Origin: Trematomus loennbergii
Lineage: Eukaryota; Chordata; Actinopteri; Perciformes; Nototheniidae
Direction: 5' to 3'
DNA length: 64,000 bases
NCBI GenBank assembly: GCA_012861695.1
Contig: JAAOOA010000012.1
Coordinates: 1,774,501-1,838,500, forward strand
Under the pieces are notes generated by a model. It ran no database searches, was not told the DNA's origin, and worked only from the letters and a program-made list of their open reading frames with translations. Both the position numbers and the translations under genes were made by a program. Positions 33,206-44,264 of the stretch are shown here, piece by piece (within the stretch, counting starts at the first letter, position 1; each line of letters opens with the position of its first letter).

Positions 33206-34522
33206 GTAAATTCATAGCAAAAGTTCTCAATCTTTTAGAAGCCTCTGACTAGATTAGATTTGAAAATATTCACTGATTAAGGTAACTTAAAAGGTGACAT
33301 TCAATCTCCGAAACATAGCCAGCCTTCCAGAGCTTAAAGGGGACCTATCATGCAAATTGCACTTTTGTACGTCTTTTCTACATGAATATGTGTCCCCGGT
33401 GTTCCAGGGAACTCACCAAGTGTCAGAAAACACAACCCTCTCTATTTTCCTCCATACCCAAATCTCTAAAAAAGGGGCCGCAACGGATCTGATAAAAACT
33501 GATCCAGATTTGAACACTGTCCTGACGTCAGGACAGTGGCGCTACGGCTATTGGGCCAACTCCACCAATCAGGAGGAGACAGCCACGGCCATTGCCGTTC
33601 GAAAGCGCTGGAGACGCTGTAGTACATATGCCAAAACGTTGTTTTTCTCACATGCCCCCACGGTTAAGGGAGACTCAAAAAAGGAGAACATTTTATGATT
33701 CGAAGAAAATGGGGGTTAAGTTTTACACCAGCATAAATAAATAAAAAATCTGTTTTTCATCTCATTTAGCCCTGTGCAAAGGCATATCCATTTCCGATCA
33801 AACCTTACCATTTGAAAGATTTCAGGATAGCAAGTGGACAAGTTGCCCAAAAGTTTCTTCAAGAGTTCAGGGTAACATGGCGTCATTTTACCATCAGTCA
33901 TTGATTCAAAAAAAAAAAAAAGGTCTTTTAAGTTTGCTAAAGGTATTTGTCTGACGTAAGGGAAAGCACAACATGGATGGATATGGTAATATAGTACACA
34001 TTTCCTTGAAAAAGTAGAAGTAGTAAGTAAGTACATCTTCACAAGGTTAAAGGTGGGGTAGGTAATTTTGGAGAAACCAGCTTGAGATCGCTAGAATTTG
34101 AAAATACACCGGAAAAAATCTGCCACTTCCTTACAGAGCCCCTCCTCCAACACACACGAACGCGCACATGACCAATGAGGGCACGAGATAAGTTTGTGCA
34201 CAGATGGAAGGCTGACAGGCAGGTAGGCCATCCAGTTATGTTAGCCGGGCCGGCTAAAATGATTGGTCGTGCTTTTTACAGTATAACGGCTTCCACAGAT
34301 GACATTTTTTTATGGATTTTTTGTCAAAGCACTTAAGATATTCATTGCTATCGGGATGTTAAGAGCATTCCATGGAATATAACAAAAAGTGTATCTCGAG
34401 CCGGTTTCTCAAACTTACCTACCCCACCTTTAATACACTTTGTTTGTTTCATTATGCCCCAACTTTTATTTAATCCCCAACCTTCTCCATCTGATCTCCT
34501 TTTGTTGTCATCTTTTCTGTAG
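33206..34522 (+). other. mxra5: mxra5 intron 1 (coding), with repeats
   Basis: GT-AG intron. A MITE-like segment at about 33336-33650 starts 'aaaggggacctatcatgcaa' and contains 'agcgctggagacgctgtagt' (minus-strand similarity to an internal block of the Harbinger-like MITEs). MITE family C copy 2 lies at 34047-34433. Confidence 0.7.
34047..34433 (+). mobile_element. MITE family C, copy 2
   Basis: Ends 'ttaaaggtggggtaggtaat' and 'tacctaccccacctttaa' are near-perfect inverted repeats of about 18 bases. The interior matches copy 1 (31240) directly and copy 3 (47525) in reverse. It is 387 bases and non-coding. It lies about 90 bases before an mxra5 exon acceptor. Confidence 0.88.
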
Positions 34523-34659
34523 ATCTCCCCCATACATGCCAACCCACCTTGCCCACATAGCTGTAGCTGTCCGGGTGTTAAAGAGGTCCACTGCACGTTC
34601 AGACACCTCACCACCATTCCCAAAACCTTCCCCAGAGACACAGAGAGGCTCAACCTCGG
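34523..34659 (+). CDS. mxra5: mxra5 coding exon 2: LRRNT
   Basis: Preceded by 'tcttttctgtag', this phase-0 exon encodes about residues 30-75. The cysteine cluster CPHSCSCPGVKEVHC is the N-terminal cap of a leucine-rich repeat array, followed by 'LTTIPKTFPRDTERLNLG', the first LRR strand. It ends phase 2 at CGG|GTAAGA. The cap seals the hydrophobic core of the LRR solenoid. Confidence 0.9.
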
Positions 34660-37600
34660 GTAAGACTCACTCACTATGCATGAACACACGTGCACACTGA
34701 AGCATTGAGACATTGTCATCAGTGGCAACCCAGGGGGATGAAAACTAAACACTCTACAGGAAGTAGTGTGGAATGTGGAGTAGGTGATTTGTCAGAGATG
34801 TGTTTTCGTTGGCTGACAAATGATCAACACAGGCTCTAATACCTAAAAATGCTGAGGTAAGAGCTTTATGGTTGTTGAGATTACTTTTTTTTATGCTATG
34901 GATCTAACAGATGAATTACTCCCTTGCATGGATGGGATAATGAAACACGTATTGCTGCTTTCCATCGGTTGTCAGCCCTCCTTAAGAACAAAAGATGCCA
35001 GCTTTACATCAAAGAGAGCAGCCGATATTCATGTATTCTATTGTGCATCTAATTTCAACACATCTGCTCCGAAGCCAAAAGATAAGGGCTTAGCACCAAC
35101 ATGTGGTTCTGAACCCACTCCGGAGGGGATACATTTCATAATCACTTCCATGTGGACGGAGCTTTCACTGCCCTCCAGCACAGTGGAGAAATAGCCCAGC
35201 CACTGTTCTGTATAACAAACTGCTTTGTCCAATAATTGGCTCCATACAATTTATGTTTACATGGGAAACCACTTGGCAAGCAGCAGCGAGCTATGCTATT
35301 GTTCACAGGAGCCTTTCCATTTGCATGCAGGACTCAGCTATCACTGCATTGCAGGTGTGTTGCATTTTTTATCCCCAGCTCTTCACAACAGGATAACATG
35401 CTGTGATGTGAAGAAGCAATTCAGTATGTCACAAAAGCTTCAATGCCTGAAGTCCACAGGAGGTAAACTGTCCATATGAACTCATTGTGCTAAGGGAACA
35501 TTACCGTGGGAGCCATCAGTGAATTCCAGATCATCTTGATCTTGAACCAAAAATACTGTTTTATATAGCCAGCATTACACTGCTATTAGAAAGGGTTTGG
35601 CACCAGGAAGCGTTAAATTAATATTAAATGACACCACCCCCTTCAGGTCAAACTGAATAAGGTCATATATTCCTAACCACTGTAAAGACATACAGTATGG
35701 CAGGGTGGAAACATAGTACACAAATACACAGACCCATGGGATATATGATCAGTTTACCATTTAAAATTCAATAAGTTACAAAATTGGACAGTATGTATGT
35801 ATATAAGTATGGCAGCTTCCGATGTCTTCAATAGATGGCTTTGGATCAGTGTGCATTTACTTCATATATATATATTAAAAGAAATGATATGGGTGCCATT
35901 CTTTTACGGTTCAAAACACAAAAACACAAGAGCAAAAAGCAAAAGGAATTAAATAAAGGGCATGTTTGTTAGAACACCTTAGTAGCCAAGTGGTTATCAA
36001 TCAATCAATCAATCATTTATCATCACCTTTATCATCACCTTGTTTCTTTCTATGTTGCCATTAACTTATGTATGTGAGTTATTCCAAGTAATCCTGACCG
36101 TCATTGTCCTGCCACAGGAAACAAACTACTGAAAACAATTATATACTTTACTATATATTATACCATTCTAAAATAACAAAGATTTTGTTGACAAGTCATA
36201 GTTTTAGTTTGGTAAAAAATGCTCTGACACACATCTGGATTTTACCGCAGAGAACTTTGATGTTGCACTCTTGTCTACTCTATTTCTGGTTCCCTATTGA
36301 TTCCTGATGGTGGTTCTTTGTGGGGTAGAAGGCAGGTTCTGTTCAAATGTAAATAAAAGGGATTTCTTAAAGACACTTCAGCAGAGCAGACGTTTGGAAT
36401 GGGACCAAACCTTTAGGGATCTAACAGACTCTGACTTTCTAAACACTAGACATCGCGTCTAACTCTGGGGCAGTTAGAGGGATTAAGTCTCTAATGCAAA
36501 ACACCAGCCATCTGTGGAATTTTGATCTAGCCTGTTTTCCTTTAGTTTGCGGTTTAAATTCAAAGTAAACTGCTCTAATAAATGCAGGCGTCTTTCCTCT
36601 TATTAAAGACCTCTGCCAATTGTTTATTGAGTGGCACATTGGCTAGTGACAATGGGGCTAAAGTGTTCTGTCATGATACAGTAATGATGCATTGTATCTT
36701 TGATTGCCATTTATTTTTCTTTGGCAGTGTGGGTTATATTTGTTTGCAGGGTCGAGTTCTCTCGAATTAAGCGCTGCTGAAACGACTATCAGTTTACATA
36801 CAAAAGTGCAACAAAGGAAAATTAACTGAATCAATAAAGTGAAGGTACAGTACACTTAAAGTATTGATACGGCTTAAACTACAGTTAAACCTTGTTATGC
36901 TTGTTTAACAGCTTCAGAAACCCCCCACACATTTCACCACATCTGAAATGGTAAACATTTTTTGTAACTTTGTGGGAAAAAAACTCGAAAAAACATGCCC
37001 AATATGCGAAGTAATTGGCCAGGTGTGTAGAGCGAAACAAGTAGAATGGTGAAGCTGTCTTCACTTATTCTTTACCCAACAACTTCTGACACTTTTTCCA
37101 TGCACCATTGAGTGGAGCACCATGAGTGCCTTCCAGGAGGGATTGTCCGAAATTGGGAGTCATTACCCCATTTGTACGATTCATTGCATTGAGACTGCAA
37201 ACATATGCCAAGGACACAGACAATTGTTGGGGAAACCACTAAGCCACTTAAGTGTCTGAGCTTCTACTATTGCTAGACGAAAAAAGAAAATAGCCAAGTT
37301 TATTTATCAGTTAAAACCACCAATGCAAACCATGTCTCATTTCCACTGCATAGTTATGCTTGACTCACTTTTGGTGCCAGGCCCTTTTTTAAATGTGTGT
37401 TTCACTTTAGTACAAATACTAGGTGCGATCCACAACTTTTGTTATTGAAAAACCAGAAAAGAGTGATTCAAGTTGAGTAAAGCTGCGTTGACAATGAAGT
37501 GGAAATGAGTCTTGCAAGGCAAAGCTGCTGACAACACAATTTAAAAATAAATCTATATATAATCTAAAGTGTCTTTAATGGGATGACCATCAACTATTAG

Positions 37601-38606
37601 ACAAGCTTGGGTGTGCCATGAAATGTAATCTACGAGTGCTTGTAACTCCTGTACATTGAAGGAATGCAACATCTTTTGTCATGGATATAAGAGCAAAGCA
37701 CCAAGACTGTCAGGGTTCAAAGTTCAGTTCCCAATAGGGAAACTTATACAAAGAATATGTGCATCATGGTACTGGAACACACTCTGGAAAAGTGACCAAT
37801 GGTTGATATATTGTGAGCTGGCTGTTTTATTGATGGCAGTGGAAACGCAGAGTATCCCATATGTGTTGAATTGGATAGGGATAACTGCACCCTGGGAATG
37901 CTTTGAGTTTTACAGTTGAGGAACTCAATACGTGATAGTAGTATCTGTTAAAACAATGTGCTGTGCCAAATCCTGTTTTTGGAAGGCAGTGCTTACTATT
38001 TTAACACTGAAATCTATCAAATTCTGTCTCCACCTGCCAATAAAAAACATGCTACAGTATGTCTTTGGCTCTGGGATCTACATTTCTATATACTGTATTT
38101 GGCATCAGTTTGACTCTTCGTCAGATGTCAGCTGCAATGTGATGAAACCTGAAGATTCCAAGAAAAGTTTTTTATAGTTTCTGTATTTGATTTGCTGAAA
38201 TAATTATTAACCTGGGCCCCTTTGCATGTAGACCCATACTATGATGTACAAGAAGACAATTCCAAATATGCTCTAAACTTCCTGAGTCGGTTTCTTCATT
38301 GGTGCTTTCTAAGAAAGTTGCGCAATAGATACAGTATGGTGATTCATGATCTGTGTGTGTGTATTTCCTCTGAAGAATGATGAAATCACTGTGGGTCAAA
38401 GGTTGACTGAGGTCTCTCTTAGATCCCTCTTTCCATCAATTATTTCCAGCTATCCATCCATCATTTGAAAGGTCAAATTGCCCAGACACATATGCAAGCA
38501 TCGACAGTTAACTAATATTAGTTTCCTTTCCCTCTGACCCCCTTTATGACCCTTTGTTACTCTTTCATCCCTCTAACTGTCCCTGTTTGTTTTCTCTTTC
38601 CAACAG
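34660..38606 (+). other. mxra5: mxra5 intron 2
   Basis: A 3.9-kb GT-AG intron. AT-rich, with a short (CAAT)n run at about 36000-36015. No second gene, RNA gene or delimited transposon is recognised. Confidence 0.6.
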
Positions 38607-38736
38607 ATATAACAGCCTGACGGAGGTGGAGGGGTCAGAATTCAGGTCCCTACGGCAACTGGAAATGCTCATGTTGCATGGCAACGACATCAGCACAGTC
38701 CACCCTGGGGCATTTTACAGCCTTAGATCACTACAG
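38607..38736 (+). CDS. mxra5: mxra5 coding exon 3: LRRs
   Basis: About residues 76-118. It contains 'NSLTEVEGSEFRSLRQLEML' and 'LHGNDISTVHPGAFYSLRSL', two LRR units with the usual LxxLxLxxN spacing. The acceptor is 'tccaacag'. The donor CAG|GTAGGG runs straight into a telomere-like repeat, which itself supplies the intron's GT. Confidence 0.9.
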
Positions 38737-38824
38737 GTAGGGTTAGGGTTAGGGTAAGGGTAAGGTAAGGGTAAGGGTAAGGGTAAGGGTAAGGGTAATG
38801 GTTAGGGTTAGGGTTAGGGTTAGG
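38737..38824. repeat. Interstitial telomere-like repeat at a splice donor
   Basis: Starting with the first intron base, the sequence is TAGGGT/TAAGGG hexamers: several TTAGGG units, a central block of GTAAGG variants and TTAGGG units again, about 88 bases. It abuts exon 38607-38736 with no spacer. Confidence 0.9.
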
Positions 38825-38865
38825 CATGTGTTGTTATGGTTAAGGTTTGGTTAAGTCTGTGATGG

Positions 38866-39092
<227 letters not shown>

Positions 39093-39095
39093 GTA

Positions 39096-40498
39096 TCCTG
39101 GTATTTTAACCAGAGTAGTAGATTAACTTCTCTAAATATGTTTTTAAAACCGGACAGACTTCTGGTTCTTGACTAGTTGGTTTATGCAACTGCAGACTGA
39201 ATTCAGACATCATCCTCAATCATCATTATGATCTAATTCCAATGACTGTATTTGACTTTATTTGTTAAGAGCCTGCGGTAACTCTTACATCCTGTTTAGA
39301 TCTAATTTTTCCTAAATATCCAAGTCAAACCAGAGTAGTTAAATGCTTTTGGTTGTTGATGTGGTGTCTTGGGTTTGTTTCAAACTCTCTTGAGTGTTTG
39401 CATATGTTACCTTCTCCATATCGGGCTCTAAATCATAGCTTGAGCTATATGTAGCAGAAGCATATGTAGAATTGGGCTGGCTAACACTATACTGTATATG
39501 TGCCTCTCAACAGTGCCAAATATAATATCCCTTTACCTAAGCCTCATCAAAGCCAATAATTAGTTGCGCTTTGATTGCTTGAATAAAGATGCATTGAGAC
39601 TTGTTGGGCCCAGACGGATCCAATCACAATCCAAATTCAAACAGACTGACAAGCCAGTTTCAAACACATCAAAAACGGCTTGGTTAGGTTCAGTAAAAAA
39701 GATTATTAGCTTGAAATAAGTATTTTTTTCACGTTATTTAACTTACAAAAATGAATTAAAATAGGTCAACAATGACTTTTGGTTTCACATGGGACATGAA
39801 CACCAGTCTCCATGTGTTCCATTTGTTTAGTTTACTCTATCTACCGTTCACCATGACCTTCTCCACACGTACAAGCACATTTGAATATAAATGTAAATAG
39901 GTGACGTAAAATAAATTTCCCTCAAAACGTTATTGACAGTTTAGTTTCATTGGATGAGAACTTACCATTTAGGACAAGGCTGATGCATCCAAACTGGATA
40001 GGAATCAGTCAAGTTTGGTTTGGGTTTTGTGACTCAGATATTGAGGAACAAATGTCCCCAAAGACCACTAACATTTGATTATGAGGATGAAATGTCCTTA
40101 AGTTATGTCAACTAATAAAGTCTGTAGTTTAAAATCTCAATTAGTGCTCCTTTAAAGAAGAAATCACAATCACGTTATCAGTAACAAAGGGTTGCTTCCA
40201 AACCCATTGAGAGAGTGCTGTCTTTACTTTTAGTCACTTTTTAGCTTATTGTGTGCTTGGGCAGCCATTTTACACAAAACTAGCTTACACAAGATGAGTA
40301 TATTCACTACTTAGACAAGCATGAAAAAACACCCAAAAAAGAATCAAGCTAAAACTTAAAGGATTACTTATAAGGAGTTGGTGGACTTAACCAAGCTAGA
40401 AGTCTGCTTACTTAATGTGGACACTAAATCAGTCAGGTACTCTGCCCTCAATAGATGCTTTAAAGTCAGTATACACTAACTGTTTTTTCCCCCCCCAG
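39096..40498 (+). other. mxra5: Rest of mxra5 intron 3
   Basis: Non-coding after the GT tract. No recognisable element; acceptor is the C-run at 40487-40498. Confidence 0.6.
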
Positions 40499-40737
40499 AT
40501 CATGAAGTTGAGTTACAACAAGCTAACATCCGTGAGCCCAGGTCTGTTTGAGGGCCTTGTTAGTTTGATCCGTCTCCACCTGGACCACAACCTCATTGAC
40601 TTCATAGAGCCATACTCCTTCTCTGGCCTTACGTCCCTAAAACTCCTGCAGCTGGAGGGGAACCTTCTCAAAGATATCCATCCTCAAACCTTCATAACAG
40701 TGTCAATACTAGGAAGCTTTTGGACCTCAGGACTCAA
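40499..40737 (+). CDS. mxra5: mxra5 coding exon 4: LRRs
   Basis: About residues 119-197. Three LRR units are visible: 'MKLSYNKLTSVSPGLFEGLV', 'LHLDHNLIDFIEPYSFSGLT' and 'LQLEGNLLKDIHPQTF', then a connecting segment. The acceptor is a C-run followed by cag. The end is set at CTCAA|GTAAGA (phase 2), because that joins in frame to the next exon; reading on would hit a stop within a few bases. Confidence 0.88.
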
Positions 40738-41003
40738 GTAAGAAATAATATGACTGGATATTTCTATTTATACTGTATGTATTGTAGTTGAACATTTGAG
40801 GCACCATAAACTTCAGTTTGCATGTTCTTAATAAGAAGATCCATAGATTCAAAAATTGCTCATATTTTAAAGATTGATCGTACTGTACCTTTTAGCTTAT
40901 GGATTCTACAGTAGATGTTTCCCTGCCTTCTTCACAATGCAGCATCCCAGTGTCACCCTGTAGACCAACAAGTAAAGAACATGATATACTGTTTTTGTCT
41001 CAG

Positions 41004-41155
41004 ACACTTACACCTGTCAGATAATCTGTTGGAGCAGCTCCCTGCCGAAGCACTGAAGACAGCTCCAAGGCTGGAGCTCCTCTCTCTACATGGCAATCCC
41101 TGGACCTGCGACTGCCAGCTACAGTGGTTGGTAGAATGGAGCTCCACACATGACG
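41004..41155 (+). CDS. mxra5: mxra5 coding exon 5: last LRR and LRRCT start
   Basis: About residues 198-248. It reads 'HLHLSDNLLEQLPAEAL', then 'LLSLHGNPWTCDCQLQWLVE', the NPWxCDC signature of the C-terminal LRR cap. Acceptor 'tttgtctcag'; donor GACG|GTAAGG, phase 1. The remaining cysteines of the cap lie at the start of the next exon. Confidence 0.92.
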
Positions 41156-42442
41156 GTAAGGATGCTTCAATCCAGTTTGTTTGCTAGAACACTATTTCCT
41201 ACTCCTTTACTGCTGTGGTGCTTGGAAGTTTGATCCAAACTAGATGACAAAAGACTAAACACATTAAAGGTTCGTAGAGGGAAAGTGAAAAATGTCATTG
41301 GTGTCATTAATGAATTTCTTAGCCACCCGTGACAAGAACAACAAGCTGAAAACAAAACATTAGGATATTATCTCATTATAAAAGTAATGTGGACTTGTTT
41401 TTGTGGCCACTTTATATAGATTCCCCTTTCAACTCAGTTTTAGTCCCCACCAACTCCTGAATAAAATATGTGAGTATAGAAGACTTAAAATTGCCACTAC
41501 TTTCCTCAATGTGTTGCTATTTTAGTGAGCTTGTTGATTAAATGCTGGGTAAGTAGTTTATCAATGGTTTGCCGGCAAAAAACACTAACTACTGCGACTG
41601 TAACAACTTTATCAGAGCACAGAGAATGAAGCAAAACAGTAAAGGTTTATTTGCAAACCCCTTTTATATTATATGAAATTAAGCATCATTAAAACATGTA
41701 TTTGTCCGAGTGAGGAAGCGTAAACAAGTTTGTGAACACAAGACTCATATATCACTTTTAGGTTGATATGAATAACTTGCAAACATTTACTTTTTCAACC
41801 TTCCAGCTGTTGCAAACAACTGAGCGCCTTTACTTGGCTTCTATAAAGGCAAAAAAGCCACATCAAACAATTTTACCTTAAAATGAACTCTAGTGTAAAT
41901 GTTACATCATTAAGGGTCAAGACAGATAACTTAATAACTGGTTGTAACTTATTTATATATTAAGAACATGTGCACAAAGGCTCTGTGCTTCAGACACATG
42001 TTTTTGAGTAGAAATAGAAAAAAGTACTGGCAGACAATATTGCATGTCGGCCTTCAAGCTTCTGCTATACATGTGAAGGACACAGCTACATTCACCAAAG
42101 TGAATTTGATCTACATGCAGTCAAGAAAAACGTTTTATTGATTATTTTTTCCCTATCCGTCTTCCTGATTCAAAGTTTTTTATTAGGCAGGTGCTTTGTC
42201 TCTTATTTTTTATGTTACTTGTAACAAGTCCCATAAGCTTTCTGTTTGTATCAACAGAACAGTTTATAATACATCAAGTGTCCTTACTGTAAGGTAATTA
42301 TTATATGTACAGCACTTTGGCTCGACCAAAATCGTTTTAAAAATGTGCTATATAAATAAAACTTGATTTGATTTGATGTTGTTCATGACCTGCTACATCT
42401 GAAAATAAATGGTTGTAACCAGACATGTACTATGGACTGCAT
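41156..42442 (+). other. mxra5: First part of mxra5 intron 5
   Basis: AT-rich intronic DNA with a LINE-like 3' tail at about 42305-42365 ('gtgctatataaataaaac'). No coding frame of note before the hAT element. Confidence 0.55.
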
Positions 42443-44001
42443 CAGTGTTAATTTGGCAGCTGTTTTTGATTTAGTCTTAGTCTTAGTCTTTAGACGAAAA
42501 TGGTTATTAGTTTTAGTCACATTTTAGTCATTTCTATCCTTCATAGTTTTAGTCTAGTTTTAGTCGACGAAAACTCAAAACGTTTTAGTCTACTTTTAGT
42601 CGATGAAAAATTACATTTTAGTCAACTTTTAGTCAAAATGTTTTCTCTCTTTAAACCAATTCAGTTAGGCAAATACAGGTTCTGAAATTGTAATCAAGGT
42701 GACAGCATCAAGTGTTGAAATTCGTAAAGCAACATTTCACTCTCTTAACACTTTACTTGTGTAATATCTAGGGATGGGTATCATTAAGGTTTTCTACGGT
42801 ACTGCTAGTCTTATCAATACTGCTTATCGATCCGGTACTTTAACGGTATTCTTGTATTTACTTTTTGTTATTTTTTAAAGGAAAAAACTAACAAATTGTT
42901 AACCGAATTAATTGCTTTATTTAAATGTGAAATAAATAAATATATATAATTATGTTAAAATATTGTACTGTACTTGAGTAAAATGTTGAGGTACTTGTAC
43001 TTTACTGGAGTATTTAAATGTTTTGCTACTGTGTACTTCTACTCCACTTCAGTTCATAGTTAAATGGTGTACTTCTACTCCACTACATGTATTTAATACC
43101 TTTAGTTACTTTACAGATGTGGATGAATGATGTGAAAAATAATCAAGTGTTAACTCAGACTTTAGTAAATTCACAAGCTACCCTGCAGTATACAAGTCCT
43201 TCAAACTAGCTGCACCTTTACCAGCTTTGAGAACACTTTAATGATCAATCATTATAAAACATATCATATATTCTGAAATGGACCAATCTGCACAATGACT
43301 ACTTTTACTGTCGCTACTTTAAATATATTTTGATGATCATACTTTGACTTGAGGAACTTTCCTACACTATGGTATTTTTTTACTTAGCAACAAGATCTGA
43401 GTACTTCTCCCACCTCTGCACACCTGATGTGATAACGTTACTCGTAATTAGGGCAACAGAACTACGAGTTAAGGAAGTCGAAAATTGTGCATTTCTCCGA
43501 CTGAATATGACGCCTTTTGGCCGGCTGTTTGGACAGACTACTCTACTCGTGTCAACGCGCTAACGCGAAAACATGGCAAACGAGCTTTGTCCACATCGAG
43601 TCTTGTAGAGTGTCTCTATACTCTCTGAACGCTCCGTCCCCGGCAGATCTCTGCCGCTGCAGCGTGTCTGTTAGGCCCGCCCCCGCACACAGAGAGAGAG
43701 GGAGATCGCTCTTCTGGAGTGAAGAGAGCGGAAATAATGATATTGCAAGTTAGAAATGTAAGATGCATTTTGACAGACAAGACGGACACTTGTGGGAAAT
43801 ACCCTGCATTTTGAATGTCCGATAGTCCACCATTAACACCTTAGTCCCGTCTCGTCTCGTCAACAAAACTAAATATACATTTCGTCAAATTTTCGTTATC
43901 AAGAATCTATTTTTAGCTCGTCATCGTCTCGTCTTAGTCATGTAAAAAAGGTCGTTGACGAACATTTTTCGTCATAGTTTTCGTTGACGAAATTAACACT
44001 G
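42443..44001. mobile_element. hAT element in mxra5 intron 5
   Basis: Ends are CAGTGTTAATTT and the complementary AAATTAACACTG (12 bases). The exact 8-base target duplication GACTGCAT lies on both sides (42435-42442 and 44002-44009). Near both ends 'tagtc'/'gacga' motifs recur many times, typical subterminal repeats. The interior, about 42770-43430, looks like additional repeat material ('gtacttctactccact' twice). No transposase frame. The right end is only 263 bases from the next exon's acceptor. Confidence 0.9.
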
Positions 44002-44264
44002 GACTGCATGAACTTTTACTGAACTCAAACCCATGAAGAGATACAATTGTATCTTAATTTGTCCTGTCCCCGTTCTTTTCTTATCTCCAATCCATCATAA
44101 TTCCAAAAATTGTCCTTTACTCTGTCTTACCTACCGTCATCCATTTTGCTCTATACCTTTTTCTTTCTTTGCCTTTCCCTCCAATTCTTTGGACTGTTTG
44201 CAATGTTTCTTATCATCCTGCCATTTTTTTCCCCTCTCTACTTTTCTCTGCCTCTTTCTCCCAG

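Noticed and set aside
44033..44264. Upstream extension of the 749-codon frame to ATG 44033
   Set aside because: It is intronic: a good acceptor (tttctcccag) sits at 44264, and the LRRCT is continuous from the previous exon only if the exon starts at 44265.
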